From positions 1,054,001-1,118,000 of the forward strand of contig NZ_CP092427.2 in assembly GCF_022374875.2 (NCBI RefSeq): a stretch of DNA of 64,000 bases. Reading direction: 5' to 3'. Of the stretch, positions 25,790 to 34,477 are shown piece after piece. The notes beneath the pieces are model-generated. The model was not told where the DNA came from, ran no database searches, and saw only the letters and a list, made by a program, of their open reading frames with translations. Position numbers and translations under genes: made by a program. The DNA is from Mycolicibacterium rufum (GTDB lineage Bacteria; Actinomycetota; Actinomycetes; Mycobacteriales; Mycobacteriaceae). Numbering within the stretch: position 1 is the stretch's first letter; the number at the start of each line of letters is the position of its first letter.

Positions 25790-26865
25790 CGCCCGGACGC
25801 CCGGTAGGCCGCCACGATCGGTTCGAGTTCGTCGGGTGTCGCGCCGTGCATGATCACCGCGTCGGCGCCGTAGTCGAACTCCTTGCGCAGGCGATCGACA
25901 CACTGCGCCGCCGTGCCGGTGGCCGCGGGTTCGAGCCACTCGTCGGGAAGGAGCGTCGCGATGTGCTCGATCTGTTCGGCGGTGGCCTTGTGGTCGATGC
26001 CCCCGGGGATCGATTGCACCACCGCATCGTCGCGGAAGCGTTGCAGCACAGCAGGATCCCACCCGTTGGTGCTCACCAGCAGGTCGCCGTAGCCCTGCAG
26101 GTAGGTGGCCAGCCGGGCCACCGTCTTCTTCAGCCGCAGCTCTTCGGGCAGATGGTCTCCCACCGTCGCGAAGCAGGACCACACCCGGACGTCGGCCGGG
26201 TTGCGGCCCGCCTGCTCGGCGGCGTCCTTGACGGTCGCGACGGCGCGTTGCAGGGTCTCGGGGGTGAAGTAGGTGTGGAGGATGACGTCGTCGAACAGGC
26301 GGCCGCCCAGCGCGAGGGTCTGCGGACCGAACGCGACGATCGCCAGCCGGATGTCTTCGCGGAAATCGGAGTCGAGGAACAGCAGCGGGTACGTCCCCAT
26401 CGGGCCGTCGTGGCCGACGATCAGTTCGCCCTGCCACAGCCTGCGCATCACCTGCGCGAAGTCGGCCATCTGCGCAGTCGTCACCGCCGGTACCCCGAAC
26501 GCGTTGTACATCGCCGCGATGCCGCGTCCGATCCCGAGGGTGAACCGGCCCCCCGACAGGCGGTGCATCGTGGTGGCCCACGACCCGGTGATCAGCGGAT
26601 GCCGGGTGTTGTGGTTCGTGGCGGCGGTGGCGATCCGCATGCGCGCCGTGACGGCCAACGCGGCGCCCGTCAGCGACGAGGCCTCCTTGACGTTCCAGCG
26701 CTCGGAGATAAAGCCCGTGCCGAAGCCGAGTTCCTCGCCGCGGCGGGCCTCGTCCATGAGTCCCGCCGGGCCGTCCCCGCCCGCACCGGCCAGCAGATAG
26801 AAGCCGAGCTCGTCGAGCACCTCATTGCCTCCCCGGGTCGCTTCGCCCACCTCGTGACCGGTCAC
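25786..26865 (-). CDS. LLM-class F420-dependent oxidoreductase (TIGR03857-like)
   Basis: This 359-residue luciferase-fold protein has A-R-R-G-E-E-L-G-F-G-T-G-F-I-S-E-R-W near residues 40-58, A-T-N-H-N-T-R-H-P and S-G-G-R-F-T-L-G-I-G-R-G near residues 105-116, resembling the MSMEG_2249 subfamily. The GTG start overlaps the stop of the NTF2-like gene by 4 bp (GTGA), and its own stop overlaps the next LLM gene. The three genes therefore form one tightly coupled operon, NTF2-fold protein then LLM then LLM. Confidence 0.87.
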   Translation of the reverse strand: MTGHEVGEATRGGNEVLDELGFYLLAGAGGDGPAGLMDEARRGEELGFGTGFISERWNVKEASSLTGAALAVTARMRIATAATNHNTRHPLITGSWATTMHRLSGGRFTLGIGRGIAAMYNAFGVPAVTTAQMADFAQVMRRLWQGELIVGHDGPMGTYPLLFLDSDFREDIRLAIVAFGPQTLALGGRLFDDVILHTYFTPETLQRAVATVKDAAEQAGRNPADVRVWSCFATVGDHLPEELRLKKTVARLATYLQGYGDLLVSTNGWDPAVLQRFRDDAVVQSIPGGIDHKATAEQIEHIATLLPDEWLEPAATGTAAQCVDRLRKEFDYGADAVIMHGATPDELEPIVAAYRASGR

Positions 26866-27236
26866 GCCCAGACTCCTTGTTCGTAGCCGCAGTTCCAGAC
26901 CTCGGTGATCCTGCCATCGACGACGCGGAAGATCTCCATACTGCCGACGGTGGTCTCCAGGCCGTCGGTGAGCCGCATCGGCGCCTGGTAGACGACCGCC
27001 ACGTGCTCCCCGTCGTCGCCGGCCACGACCAGGTGCAGGTCGAACCGGATCGTCTCGAACATCGCGAGATGGTCGACCACGCGCGCCACCGCTTGCTCAT
27101 GGGTCAACGTGACGGCCTCACCGACCCCGTGCCGAATCACCGTCTCGCCGAGCAGTTCCCCGGCCAGGCCGATGTCGCGCTGATTCCACACCACGAGGTG
27201 GTACAGCTCCACCACCTCGCGTGCGGTACGGATCAT
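26862..27236 (-). CDS. SnoaL/NTF2-fold protein
   Basis: The 124-residue protein has the cone-shaped NTF2-like pattern. An N-terminal helix (V-V-E-L-Y-H-L-V-V-W-N-Q-R-D) is followed by a strand-rich half, including F-R-V-V-D-G-R-I-T-E-V-W-N-C. Such proteins are small isomerases, hydrolases or binding proteins. The ATG at 27236 is preferred over ATG 27251 because TATGGT lies exactly 6 nt before it, the leaderless spacing seen elsewhere here. It leads the operon of two F420 oxidoreductases and is divergent from fadD. Confidence 0.8.
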   Translation of the reverse strand: MIRTAREVVELYHLVVWNQRDIGLAGELLGETVIRHGVGEAVTLTHEQAVARVVDHLAMFETIRFDLHLVVAGDDGEHVAVVYQAPMRLTDGLETTVGSMEIFRVVDGRITEVWNCGYEQGVWA

Positions 27237-27242
27237 CAGGAG

Positions 27243-27295
27243 ACCATACAACTCAGCCCTGGGTGTTCACTCCGGATATCGCGCCGGTCTAGAGT
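27243..27295. promoter_or_regulatory. Divergent leaderless promoters (NTF2 operon / fadD)
   Basis: On the minus strand TATGGT (27248-27243) is 6 nt before the ATG at 27236. On the plus strand TAGAGT (27290-27295) is 7 nt before the ATG at 27303. Neither gene has a Shine-Dalgarno sequence, so both transcripts probably start at the start codon. Confidence 0.6.
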
Positions 27296-27302
27296 CCAAC
27301 CC

Positions 27303-28955
27303 ATGTCGCAGCCGAATCAGTTCACCGTCCCCGGTGCCGCCGACGCCGTCGCCCGGGTCATCGGTGACCGCGAGTTCATCATCCAGGGCGACCGACGTCT
27401 GACCCATGCGCAGCTCGCCGAGCGGTCGAACCGGTTCGCCAGGTTCCTGCACGCCCAGGGGCTGGGGTGCCACACCGAGCGCGCCGAATTACCCGGTCAT
27501 GAGGTAGGACAGGATCTGCTCGGCATCTACGCCCACAACGGCCCCGAATATGTGGAGGGGATGCTGGGCGCGTGGCGCGCCCGCGTCGCCCCGTTCAACG
27601 TCAACTACCGGTACGTCAAGAGCGAGTTGCAGTATCTGCTGTCGGACTCGGGGGCCACCGCGCTGCTCTACCACGCGGCGTTCGCCCCGCGCCTGGCCGA
27701 GGTGCTTGCCGATGTGCCGGGCCTGCGCATCCTGGTTCAGATCGCCGACGACTCCGGCAACGAATTGTTGCCCGGTGCCGTCGATTACGAGTCGATCGTC
27801 GGGCACGGCCCCGCTGATCCACCCCCCGTCGATCCGTCGCCCGACGATCTCTACGTGCTGTACACCGGCGGAACCACCGGCATGCCCAAAGGCGTGCTGT
27901 GGCGCCAGCACGACATCTTCATGACGTCCTTCGGCGGGCGCAGTCTCTACACCGGCGAGGCAGCGCGCTCGTACGACGACATCGCCGCCCGCTGCGCCGA
28001 GAACCCGGGCACCACGCTGATGGTGTTGCCCCCGCTGATGCACGGTGCCGCGCAGTGGGCGGTCCTGACCGCGATGACGACCGGGCAGTCGGTGGTCTTC
28101 TCCGCAGTCACCGACCATCTCGACGTCGCCGACGTGGTGCACACCATCGAGCGGGAGAAGGTGTTGGCCGTGACCGTGGTCGGCGACGCGATGGCGCGAC
28201 CGCTGGCCGACGCGTTCGAGCGGACGGAGGCCGATCTATCGTCGCTGGCGGTGGTCGCCAACGGCGGGGCTCAACTCACTCCGACCGCCAAGCAACGGCT
28301 GATCGATGCGAAGCCGAATCTGATGGTGGTCGACGGCGTCGGTTCCTCGGAGACCGGTGCGCAGATGACCCACATGTCAGGCCAGGGGGCGGTGTCGACG
28401 GGCACGTTCACCGCGGGTCCCGACACGTTCGTCGCCGCCGAGGATCTCGGCACGCTGCTCGAACCGGGCCACGACGGGATGGGCTGGCTCGCGCAGCGCG
28501 GGTACGTCCCGCTGGGGTACAAGGGTGACCCGGTGAAGACCGCGGCCACGTTCCCGGTCATCGACGGCGTCCGCTACTCGGTGCCGGGCGACCGCGCCCG
28601 CCACCTCGCCGACGGCTCGATCGAGCTGCTCGGCCGCGACTCGGTGACCATCAACTCGGGCGGCGAGAAGATCTTCGCCGAGGAGGTGGAGTCGGCCGTC
28701 GCGTCGCACCCCGCTGTCGCCGACGTCGTGGTGGCCGGGCGGCCGAGTGAGCGTTGGGGACAGGAGGTCGTCGCGGTCGTCGCGCTCGCCGAGGGCGCCG
28801 ACGCGTCCGCCCAGGAACTCATCGACCATTCGGCCCAGGTGATCGCGCGGTACAAACTGCCCAAGGCGGTGGTGTTCCGGCCCGTCATCGAACGCAGCCC
28901 GGCGGGCAAGGCCGACTACCGCTGGGCCCGGGAGCAGGCGATCAGCGGGAACTGA
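27303..28955 (+). CDS. Acyl-CoA synthetase (FadD family)
   Basis: The 550-residue adenylate-forming enzyme has the P-loop-like motif Y-T-G-G-T-T-G-M-P-K-G-V near residues 190-201, G-S-S-E-T-G (A5 region), a later G-D-R-A-R motif and the hinge G-R-D-S, with the catalytic lysine expected in S-P-A-G-K-A-D-Y near the C-terminus. It activates a carboxylic acid to its CoA thioester. An extra segment near residues 55-70 (H-T-E-R-A-E-L-P-G-H-E) follows the usual L-A-E-R-S-N-R-F-A helix. It is divergent from an LLM operon and may prepare its substrate. Confidence 0.92.
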   Translation: MSQPNQFTVPGAADAVARVIGDREFIIQGDRRLTHAQLAERSNRFARFLHAQGLGCHTERAELPGHEVGQDLLGIYAHNGPEYVEGMLGAWRARVAPFNVNYRYVKSELQYLLSDSGATALLYHAAFAPRLAEVLADVPGLRILVQIADDSGNELLPGAVDYESIVGHGPADPPPVDPSPDDLYVLYTGGTTGMPKGVLWRQHDIFMTSFGGRSLYTGEAARSYDDIAARCAENPGTTLMVLPPLMHGAAQWAVLTAMTTGQSVVFSAVTDHLDVADVVHTIEREKVLAVTVVGDAMARPLADAFERTEADLSSLAVVANGGAQLTPTAKQRLIDAKPNLMVVDGVGSSETGAQMTHMSGQGAVSTGTFTAGPDTFVAAEDLGTLLEPGHDGMGWLAQRGYVPLGYKGDPVKTAATFPVIDGVRYSVPGDRARHLADGSIELLGRDSVTINSGGEKIFAEEVESAVASHPAVADVVVAGRPSERWGQEVVAVVALAEGADASAQELIDHSAQVIARYKLPKAVVFRPVIERSPAGKADYRWAREQAISGN

Positions 28956-28963
28956 GCCGCGAA

Positions 28964-29006
28964 AACAGCGGTGCGACCGCCTGATTCAGGCGATCGCACC
29001 GCTGTT
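28964..29006. terminator. Bidirectional terminator between convergent genes
   Basis: An outer 13-bp stem, AACAGCGGTGCGA / TCGCACCGCTGTT, encloses an inner CGCCTGA-T-TCAGGCG hairpin with one unpaired base on each side. It fills the gap between fadD and the convergent secreted-protein gene and should work in both directions. Confidence 0.85.
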
Positions 29007-29020
29007 CTTCGGGCTGAGGG

Positions 29021-31435
29021 TCAGACCGCGACCTCGCACGTCGACGACCCGTCGAGCACGCACAGCGGCTGGCTGGCGCCCAGCAGCGCACCGGACTCCG
29101 CGCCGGCGGCGCTGAGCAGGTTGAAGTTCTGGTTGCCGTCGAACGGGCTGTAGTAGTTGTAGTCGCCGAGCTCCTTGGCCGCGTCGTAGTTCTTGAACGC
29201 CGGGATTCCGCCGAACGGGGTGACGTATTGGAAGGAGATCTTGCTCTTGCCCGAGTCGGTGGGCAGCGCGTAGTACGCCTCGCCGAACCCGGTGGTGCCG
29301 GTGTAGCTGAAGTTGAACACCGATCCGACCGGCGGGACCTTGCCCGCCTCCGGACCGACGCCCGAATCTTCCGCCACGTCGACGATGCCGGTGACCAGTA
29401 CGGCCTCGGAGCTATTCCCGGCGAGATTCCACTGCTTGGTCACGTCGGCATTGACCTTGCCGAGGTACTTGCCGGCCGAGTCGTAGACCTCGTATTGCTG
29501 ATAGCCCTGGACGATGGCCTCGCGTGGCGGGAGGCCGTTGACTCCGGAGTACTGCAGCTCGCCGACGGGCTTGAGGCTGTAGCCGGTGCCGTTGCGACCC
29601 GGAACGTCCAGCGACGTCCGGACCGGCGGCGCGGCGGCGTCGAAGCGGAACTGCAGATCCAGGGTGTCCACCCTGCCCGACCTCTTCGTATCGACCAGGA
29701 TCGTCTTGATCACGTTCGAGTTCGGCCGCGCGTCCGGCTTGGCGTAGTACAGCAGGTAGTCGCCGGGATCCTCAGTCCAGTAGATGATGTTGTAGATCGT
29801 GCCTTCCGGCGGGATCTGACCGGCCCCGACACCGACGAGGTCGCCCTCGGCCTCGGTGACCAGGATGGCCTCGCTGGTGGTGCCCCAGAAGTCGGACGTG
29901 ACGGTCACGACGCCCTTGAAGGTGCCGATGAGATCGTCGGTCTCCGCGTCGTAGACGCCGAAGGTGTTGGCTCCCTGGATGGCGTTGAACAGCGGCTGAT
30001 AGGCCGCGTACGCCGTCCACGGGGTCGTGTTGCTGATCGGCTTGATGTAGTAGCCGTCCTGGGTGTAGATCGGCCGGTTCACGCCCTCGTTGTCGTACAG
30101 GAAATCGGCCGAGCTGAACTTGATCCGGAAGGGGTCCGCGTTGAGCGGGAGCGTGAAGTTGGATGTCACGAACTTGTAGGTGACGACATCGTCCCCGTCC
30201 GGGTTGTCCAGAGCGGAGTAGACGTTCCCGTACTTGCCGTTGCTGACGCTGGCGAACACCGACCCGGGAGCCGGGATGTCCTTGAAGTCAGTTCCGTACT
30301 CGACGCCGTCCCCGAAATCGGCGTCGGTGACGAGGATCTGCAGCAGCCGGTTGCCGGAGCCGACGTCGTTGTTGTAGGTCACCAGACCGTGGATGGTGGC
30401 GACCGTGGCGCCGTTCTCGTCCACGAGGTCGAAGTCCTGTGTGCCCTGCACGATGCCCGGGAAGGCGGGGACCATCGTGTACGAGCCGTAGAACTGCGTG
30501 ATGGTCGGCTCCCCGACGGGAACCACCTCGTAGCCGTTCCAGTACATCGTCGGGTCGTCGGTCTGCGCGGCGGCGAGCTCGCGGCGCGATGCTGCGGCGG
30601 CCACCCACGCGAACGGCGAGTTCGCCGCCGGCGACGTCGGCGCGTTGCCGCTGAAGATGTCGAGGAATCGCTTGAACAGTGTGGCCAGCGGACCCTGGGA
30701 CACCGTGGTGTCGGTCGCTTCCGCGGTGTCCGTCGGGACGGCGGTCGCGGTGGTCTCCGGGGTCTGCGCGGCGGTCGACACGGCCACCAGGGTGGAGGCC
30801 GTCTTGGTCGTCTCCGGAGCGTCGACGGTGATGCTCGCCAGCAGAGACTTCAACGGCTTCTTGGCCGGCGCCTCGGTCGCGTCGGGGCTGTCGGCGTCGT
30901 CGGCCGACGTGGTCGGGGACGCCTCGGCCGGCTTCCAGGACCACCGCGGCTTCTTCGGCGGGGTCTTGCCGGCCTCGGCCGGGTCGTCGGTGCCGTCGGT
31001 GGGCGTCTGCTCGGCGCCGTCGGACGGGGTTTCCGGGGTGGCGTCGGGGTCCTCGGTCTCCGTGCCCGGCTTGGGCTTGTGACCACCGAACAGGTCCGAC
31101 CACAGGGTGTGCCGGTCCTTCTTGCCCGTGCCGGTGGTGGTGGCGTCGTCGGCGTCGGTGTCGGTCGAGTCGTTGGCCGACGAGGTCGCGTCGGTGCCGG
31201 ACTTGGTGTCGGTGGACTTGGTATCGGTCGACCCGGTATCGGTGGACTTGGCGGTGGTCGACTCGGAGGTGGAGTTCGACCCCGAGGTGCTCCCGGTTCC
31301 CGAGGCGCCGCCCGACGCCGAAGAGTCCCCGTCGGTGGAGGCGTAGGCGACTCCGTGGCCCGTGAAGACGGCGGCCCCTACTCCGAGGGCGACAGCCAGT
31401 CCTCCGATGCGACCGACGTACGAACCAGCATTCAT
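29021..31435 (-). CDS. Large secreted protein with Ser/Thr/Asp-rich stalk and three beta-repeat domains
   Basis: This 804-residue protein has a signal peptide (core A-V-A-L-G-V-G-A-A-V-F, cleavage after V-A-Y-A near residue 32). A very low-complexity S/T/D/G segment runs to about residue 110, then a proline-rich region to about 270. From about residue 300 to 790 three related domains of about 150 residues follow, each with Y-x-[VIL]-x-P-[VI], Q-G-x-x-x-[FY]-x-[VL]-x-D, I-L-V-T and P-x-x-G-[ST]-[VI]-[FY]. It ends with a probable disulfide in L-C-V-L-D-G-S-S-T-C. The family is not recognised by name. The third domain is closely similar to the protein cut by the right window edge. GGGGGA and a TATAGT -10 precede the gene. 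Confidence 0.8.
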   Translation of the reverse strand: MNAGSYVGRIGGLAVALGVGAAVFTGHGVAYASTDGDSSASGGASGTGSTSGSNSTSESTTAKSTDTGSTDTKSTDTKSGTDATSSANDSTDTDADDATTTGTGKKDRHTLWSDLFGGHKPKPGTETEDPDATPETPSDGAEQTPTDGTDDPAEAGKTPPKKPRWSWKPAEASPTTSADDADSPDATEAPAKKPLKSLLASITVDAPETTKTASTLVAVSTAAQTPETTATAVPTDTAEATDTTVSQGPLATLFKRFLDIFSGNAPTSPAANSPFAWVAAAASRRELAAAQTDDPTMYWNGYEVVPVGEPTITQFYGSYTMVPAFPGIVQGTQDFDLVDENGATVATIHGLVTYNNDVGSGNRLLQILVTDADFGDGVEYGTDFKDIPAPGSVFASVSNGKYGNVYSALDNPDGDDVVTYKFVTSNFTLPLNADPFRIKFSSADFLYDNEGVNRPIYTQDGYYIKPISNTTPWTAYAAYQPLFNAIQGANTFGVYDAETDDLIGTFKGVVTVTSDFWGTTSEAILVTEAEGDLVGVGAGQIPPEGTIYNIIYWTEDPGDYLLYYAKPDARPNSNVIKTILVDTKRSGRVDTLDLQFRFDAAAPPVRTSLDVPGRNGTGYSLKPVGELQYSGVNGLPPREAIVQGYQQYEVYDSAGKYLGKVNADVTKQWNLAGNSSEAVLVTGIVDVAEDSGVGPEAGKVPPVGSVFNFSYTGTTGFGEAYYALPTDSGKSKISFQYVTPFGGIPAFKNYDAAKELGDYNYYSPFDGNQNFNLLSAAGAESGALLGASQPLCVLDGSSTCEVAV

Positions 31436-31473
31436 TGCAATCCCCCAGGGGCTACCAGCGACATGTGACCGAA

Positions 31474-31479
31474 ACTATA
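31474..31479 (-). promoter_or_regulatory. -10 element TATAGT for the secreted repeat protein gene
   Basis: On the minus strand TTGTATAGT occurs about 39-44 bp upstream of the ATG, which is a near-consensus -10 in an otherwise GC-rich region. No good -35 is visible. A short 5' untranslated region with GGGGGA would result. Confidence 0.5.
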
Positions 31480-31577
31480 CAAGTCGGGACGGCCTCGACC
31501 GCCTGTTTCCGACCTCATCCAGAAAACTTTCGCATTTTTGCTGAGCGGCGTCCATACCCCGCTCGCTCCACCGTGGC

Positions 31578-32693
31578 TCAGAGCGCCCGCCGCGGGAGGT
31601 CGAACGCGTCGTAGACGTAGGCCAGATCGTTCTGGATGCGCTCGGCGCTCAGCCCGAACCGGTCCGGGGCGTGCTGATGCTTGCTCTTGTAGGAGCGCTG
31701 CTTCTCGGCCTGGGCGCGCACCTCGTCGAGGAAGGCGGCGGTCGGCTCGATCTCGGCGAACTCGCAGATCCGGGCGATCGTCGGCTCGAGATTCTGGATC
31801 AGGTCGGGATAGCGCACCACGCAGAGGTTCTTCTCGGGGATCTCCCCGGAGACGTAGGCGTCGTAGAACACCCGCAGCATCGCGCAGGACGCCTGGTAGA
31901 GGTTCTCCACCCAGCGCGCCTGATCCTCGGCGCTGGTGCGGTTGAAGGCGTCGTACCCGTTCTCCAGCACGCTCGCGATCAACGACATCCCCGACGGAAT
32001 GACCTCGACCGGATCCCGGACGATGTAGACGAGCTTGCAGTCCGGGTAGCGCTGCAGCACCTCGTCGAGCCGGAACGTCAGCATGCTCGTCTTGGCGAGG
32101 ATGCGACGGTCCTTCTTGTAGTACAGATTCCTTCGCCAGAGCTCTTCGTAGTAACGGAAGAACCGTTCCTTCTCCTGCTCGGTGACCCCGTCGATGCCGA
32201 AGCAGCGTCGCGACAAATCGCTGCCCCAGGTGTCCTGCCAGGCCAGGAAGTAGGCCCAGGCGAACGGTCCGTCGAGCGTGTGGAAGAACCAGGCCGGGTC
32301 GTCGGTCTCGATGCCTCGCAGGCTGGTGTCGTGCACGTCCGAGGGGTGGTATCGCGCGGGTGACAGCCGGTCCAGCCGCGGCACGATGCGCCCGAGCAGC
32401 TTGCGCGCGGTGATCGCCGGGAAGAGCATCTCCCACAGTTCGAACGCGGCCAGATCGCCGGTGCCGAGCAGGAAGCGGTGCAGGAACGTGGTGCCGCTGC
32501 GCGGGTTGCCGATGATGAAGATGGGTCGGTCGAGGGGCTCCTCGCGGTACTTCGGGAAAACGAGCCGATCCAGGCCCATGGTCACCGCGGACAGTCCCGC
32601 ACGCACCTGCAGGATGAGGAACGTGCCGAGCGGCCGCAGCCACAGCCCGAACGTCTTGTTGATGACCCGGTAGACGCGGAGATAGCGCCCCAT
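31578..32693 (-). CDS. Sulfotransferase family protein
   Basis: This 371-residue protein has the PAPS-binding loop F-I-I-G-N-P-R-S-G-T-T-F-L-H near residues 58-71 and the second PAPS segment Y-I-V-R-D-P-V-E-V-I-P-S-G near residues 225-237. An N-terminal hydrophobic stretch (L-R-P-L-G-T-F-L-I-L-Q-V) may associate with the membrane. It would transfer sulfate to a hydroxyl of a lipid or small metabolite. It directly abuts the KAS III gene with no spacer, so the two form an operon and probably act on the same product. Confidence 0.9.
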   Translation of the reverse strand: MGRYLRVYRVINKTFGLWLRPLGTFLILQVRAGLSAVTMGLDRLVFPKYREEPLDRPIFIIGNPRSGTTFLHRFLLGTGDLAAFELWEMLFPAITARKLLGRIVPRLDRLSPARYHPSDVHDTSLRGIETDDPAWFFHTLDGPFAWAYFLAWQDTWGSDLSRRCFGIDGVTEQEKERFFRYYEELWRRNLYYKKDRRILAKTSMLTFRLDEVLQRYPDCKLVYIVRDPVEVIPSGMSLIASVLENGYDAFNRTSAEDQARWVENLYQASCAMLRVFYDAYVSGEIPEKNLCVVRYPDLIQNLEPTIARICEFAEIEPTAAFLDEVRAQAEKQRSYKSKHQHAPDRFGLSAERIQNDLAYVYDAFDLPRRAL

Positions 32694-33719
32694 TCAGCCC
32701 TCCCAGACCGCGGCGGCACCGACGATGGTGAAACCGGCTGCGGCACTTGCCATCACGATCTTGTCGCCGGGTACCACGGTGCCATGGTTGAGGCGGTACT
32801 CCAGCGCGAGCGCCCAGGCGGTGCTCGCGGTGTTCCCGTACAGCGAATGGGTGTGGATGCAGGCCTGGGGGCGCGCGCCCAGTTCGGTGAACACCCGCTC
32901 CAGCACCGCCTCGCTGGGCTGATGGAACGCGTAGTGGTCGATCTCCTCCGACGACCACCCCAGGTCGGAGAGCATCTCGCGGATCAGCGGCGGCACATGC
33001 ACCGACAGCGCGAAGAGCTCCTTCGACTTCGAGGTGAAGTGGCCGTCGATCGGCGTCTTGCACAGGTCGTAGTGCTCACACAGCGTCTTGTGGAAGATCC
33101 CCTCCAGACGGGCGCTGCCTCCCGCCAGCGGTTCCCGCGAGACCAGCATCGCGACAGCCGCATTGCCCAGCGTCAGGCCCGCGGCGAACACCGCGACGTC
33201 CTGCAGCGAGCCCATGTCATAGGTGATCCGGTCGCGGGTCAGTTCGCCCGAGCAGATCAGCGCGGTCGTCATCTCCGGATGCAGCGCGAAGTACCCGGCC
33301 ACGGTGTGCATCGCTTCGATCAGTCCGGCGCACGCGCACGTCACATCGGTCGCGTGCAGTGGCCGGGCGCCCAGAAGTCCCGCCACCTCGGCCGCGGTGG
33401 CCGGCTCGAAGTTGGCGCGCGCGATCCCCCCGTAGACGACGAGATCGAGGTCGGTCGCCGCCACCCCGTTCTGCTCCAGGCAGGCCGTTGCCGCACTGGC
33501 CGCGAACTCGGCGGGCATCAGCGTCGTGCTCTGGTCGAGGTAGCGGGTCTTGGTGTTGCACCGATCGAAGACGTAACGAATGGTTTGCTCGACGCCCTCC
33601 CACTCGCCCGCGGGACCTGTGAACTGGTCGCGAACGATGCTCAGCACCTCGTCGTTGTCCATCGCCTTCTCAGGCAACACGGAGACCGGCCGAGAGAAGT
33701 AAAGAGTTGGAAGCGTCAT
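32694..33719 (-). CDS. 3-oxoacyl-ACP synthase III (FabH/KAS III-like)
   Basis: The 341-residue thiolase-fold condensing enzyme has its nucleophile at C130 in D-V-T-C-A-C130-A-G-L, the catalytic histidine in Y-A-F-H-Q-P-S and asparagine in Y-G-N-T-A-S. The Cys-His-Asn triad and lack of an ACP-synthase leucine arm point to a decarboxylative or head-to-head condensing enzyme rather than housekeeping FabH. ATG 33719 has AGGGGGA about 10 nt upstream and is preferred over a longer form at 33770. Coupling to a sulfotransferase suggests a dedicated lipid product. Confidence 0.85.
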   Translation of the reverse strand: MTLPTLYFSRPVSVLPEKAMDNDEVLSIVRDQFTGPAGEWEGVEQTIRYVFDRCNTKTRYLDQSTTLMPAEFAASAATACLEQNGVAATDLDLVVYGGIARANFEPATAAEVAGLLGARPLHATDVTCACAGLIEAMHTVAGYFALHPEMTTALICSGELTRDRITYDMGSLQDVAVFAAGLTLGNAAVAMLVSREPLAGGSARLEGIFHKTLCEHYDLCKTPIDGHFTSKSKELFALSVHVPPLIREMLSDLGWSSEEIDHYAFHQPSEAVLERVFTELGARPQACIHTHSLYGNTASTAWALALEYRLNHGTVVPGDKIVMASAAAGFTIVGAAAVWEG

Positions 33720-34102
33720 GAGCCGATCCCCCTGTCGAGTGGTGGCGAGATAGTAGCGCGAGCAGGTCATAGGCTATGAGCCCCGGGGCAGCTCCGCAAT
33801 TGCAGCAAACGAAACTTACCGTGTCGACGTTTCCTTTTGGAAGTTACCGTGCCCTACCCCAGCTGTCAGCGGTTTGGGTAGATCGGCGTGCAAGGCACAA
33901 GTTTCTGCCAGGCCGCTCACAGCTTCTCCCCCGACGCGGCCCTGATATTGACAGCTACGTAATATCTCTACCTGCGGCTAGGTTAGCTGACCGCCCGATT
34001 TCCGGGAGCAAATCGACATCCCGCATTTTCCGGGGCGTTCCGCCACGGCCTCCGGCCAGCAACATGAACCGGAGGTTCTGTCAACCGCATAGCCTCGAGG
34101 CG
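33720..34102. other. 383-bp intergenic region with direct repeats
   Basis: No gene is seen. The sequence is noticeably less GC-rich than its neighbours. A direct repeat of TTACCGTG occurs at 33816-33823 and 33844-33851 (28 bp apart), each within a longer similar block (A-C/G-TTACCGTG). The promoter of the KAS III operon must lie here. TAGCCT at 34090-34095 serves the NYN gene. Confidence 0.5.
34090..34095 (+). promoter_or_regulatory. Leaderless-type -10 element for the NYN gene
   Basis: TAGCCT lies 7 nt before the GTG at 34103, matching the spacing of the other leaderless starts here and supporting that start codon. Confidence 0.5.
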
Positions 34103-34477
34103 GTGCGATGGATCGTCGATGCGATGAACGTGATCGGCACGCGGCCCGACGGGTGGTGGCGCGACCGGCATCGCGCGATGGTGGCTCTGGTCGACCGCCT
34201 CGAGCAGTGGGCGCTGGCCGACCAGGCGGACGTCACGGTCGTCTTCGAACAGCCGCCGGATCCGATGATCACGTCCGAGGTCGTCACTGTCGCCCACGCT
34301 CCGGCCGCGGCGGCGGACTCCGCCGACGACGAGATCGTCCGACTGATCGACGCGCGGTCGCAGCCCGGGGAGGTCGTGGTCGCCACCTCCGACCGGAAGC
34401 TGGCCGCACGGGTCGCCGCGGCCGGGGCGACGGTGTTCCCTGCCGAACGTCTGCGCGACCTCATCGACCCGCGCTGA
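34103..34477 (+). CDS. NYN/YacP-like PIN-fold domain protein
   Basis: The 124-residue protein starts with R-W-I-V-D-A-M-N-V-I-G, the first acidic motif (D-x-x-N) of NYN nucleases. Further acidic residues follow in D-S-A-D-D-E-I-V-R-L-I and V-A-T-S-D-R-K-L, where YacP-type Rae1-like RNases have their metal ligands. It is a probable small ribonuclease. The GTG at 34103 is favoured by the leaderless -10 element and by homologues beginning at this strand. An upstream ATG at 34064 is the alternative. It overlaps the following convergent gene by 17 bp. Confidence 0.8.
   Translation: MRWIVDAMNVIGTRPDGWWRDRHRAMVALVDRLEQWALADQADVTVVFEQPPDPMITSEVVTVAHAPAAAADSADDEIVRLIDARSQPGEVVVATSDRKLAARVAAAGATVFPAERLRDLIDPR

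Noticed and set aside
29228..31468. A 746-codon plus-strand frame
   Set aside because: It is antisense to the secreted repeat protein and mirrors its low-complexity stalk.
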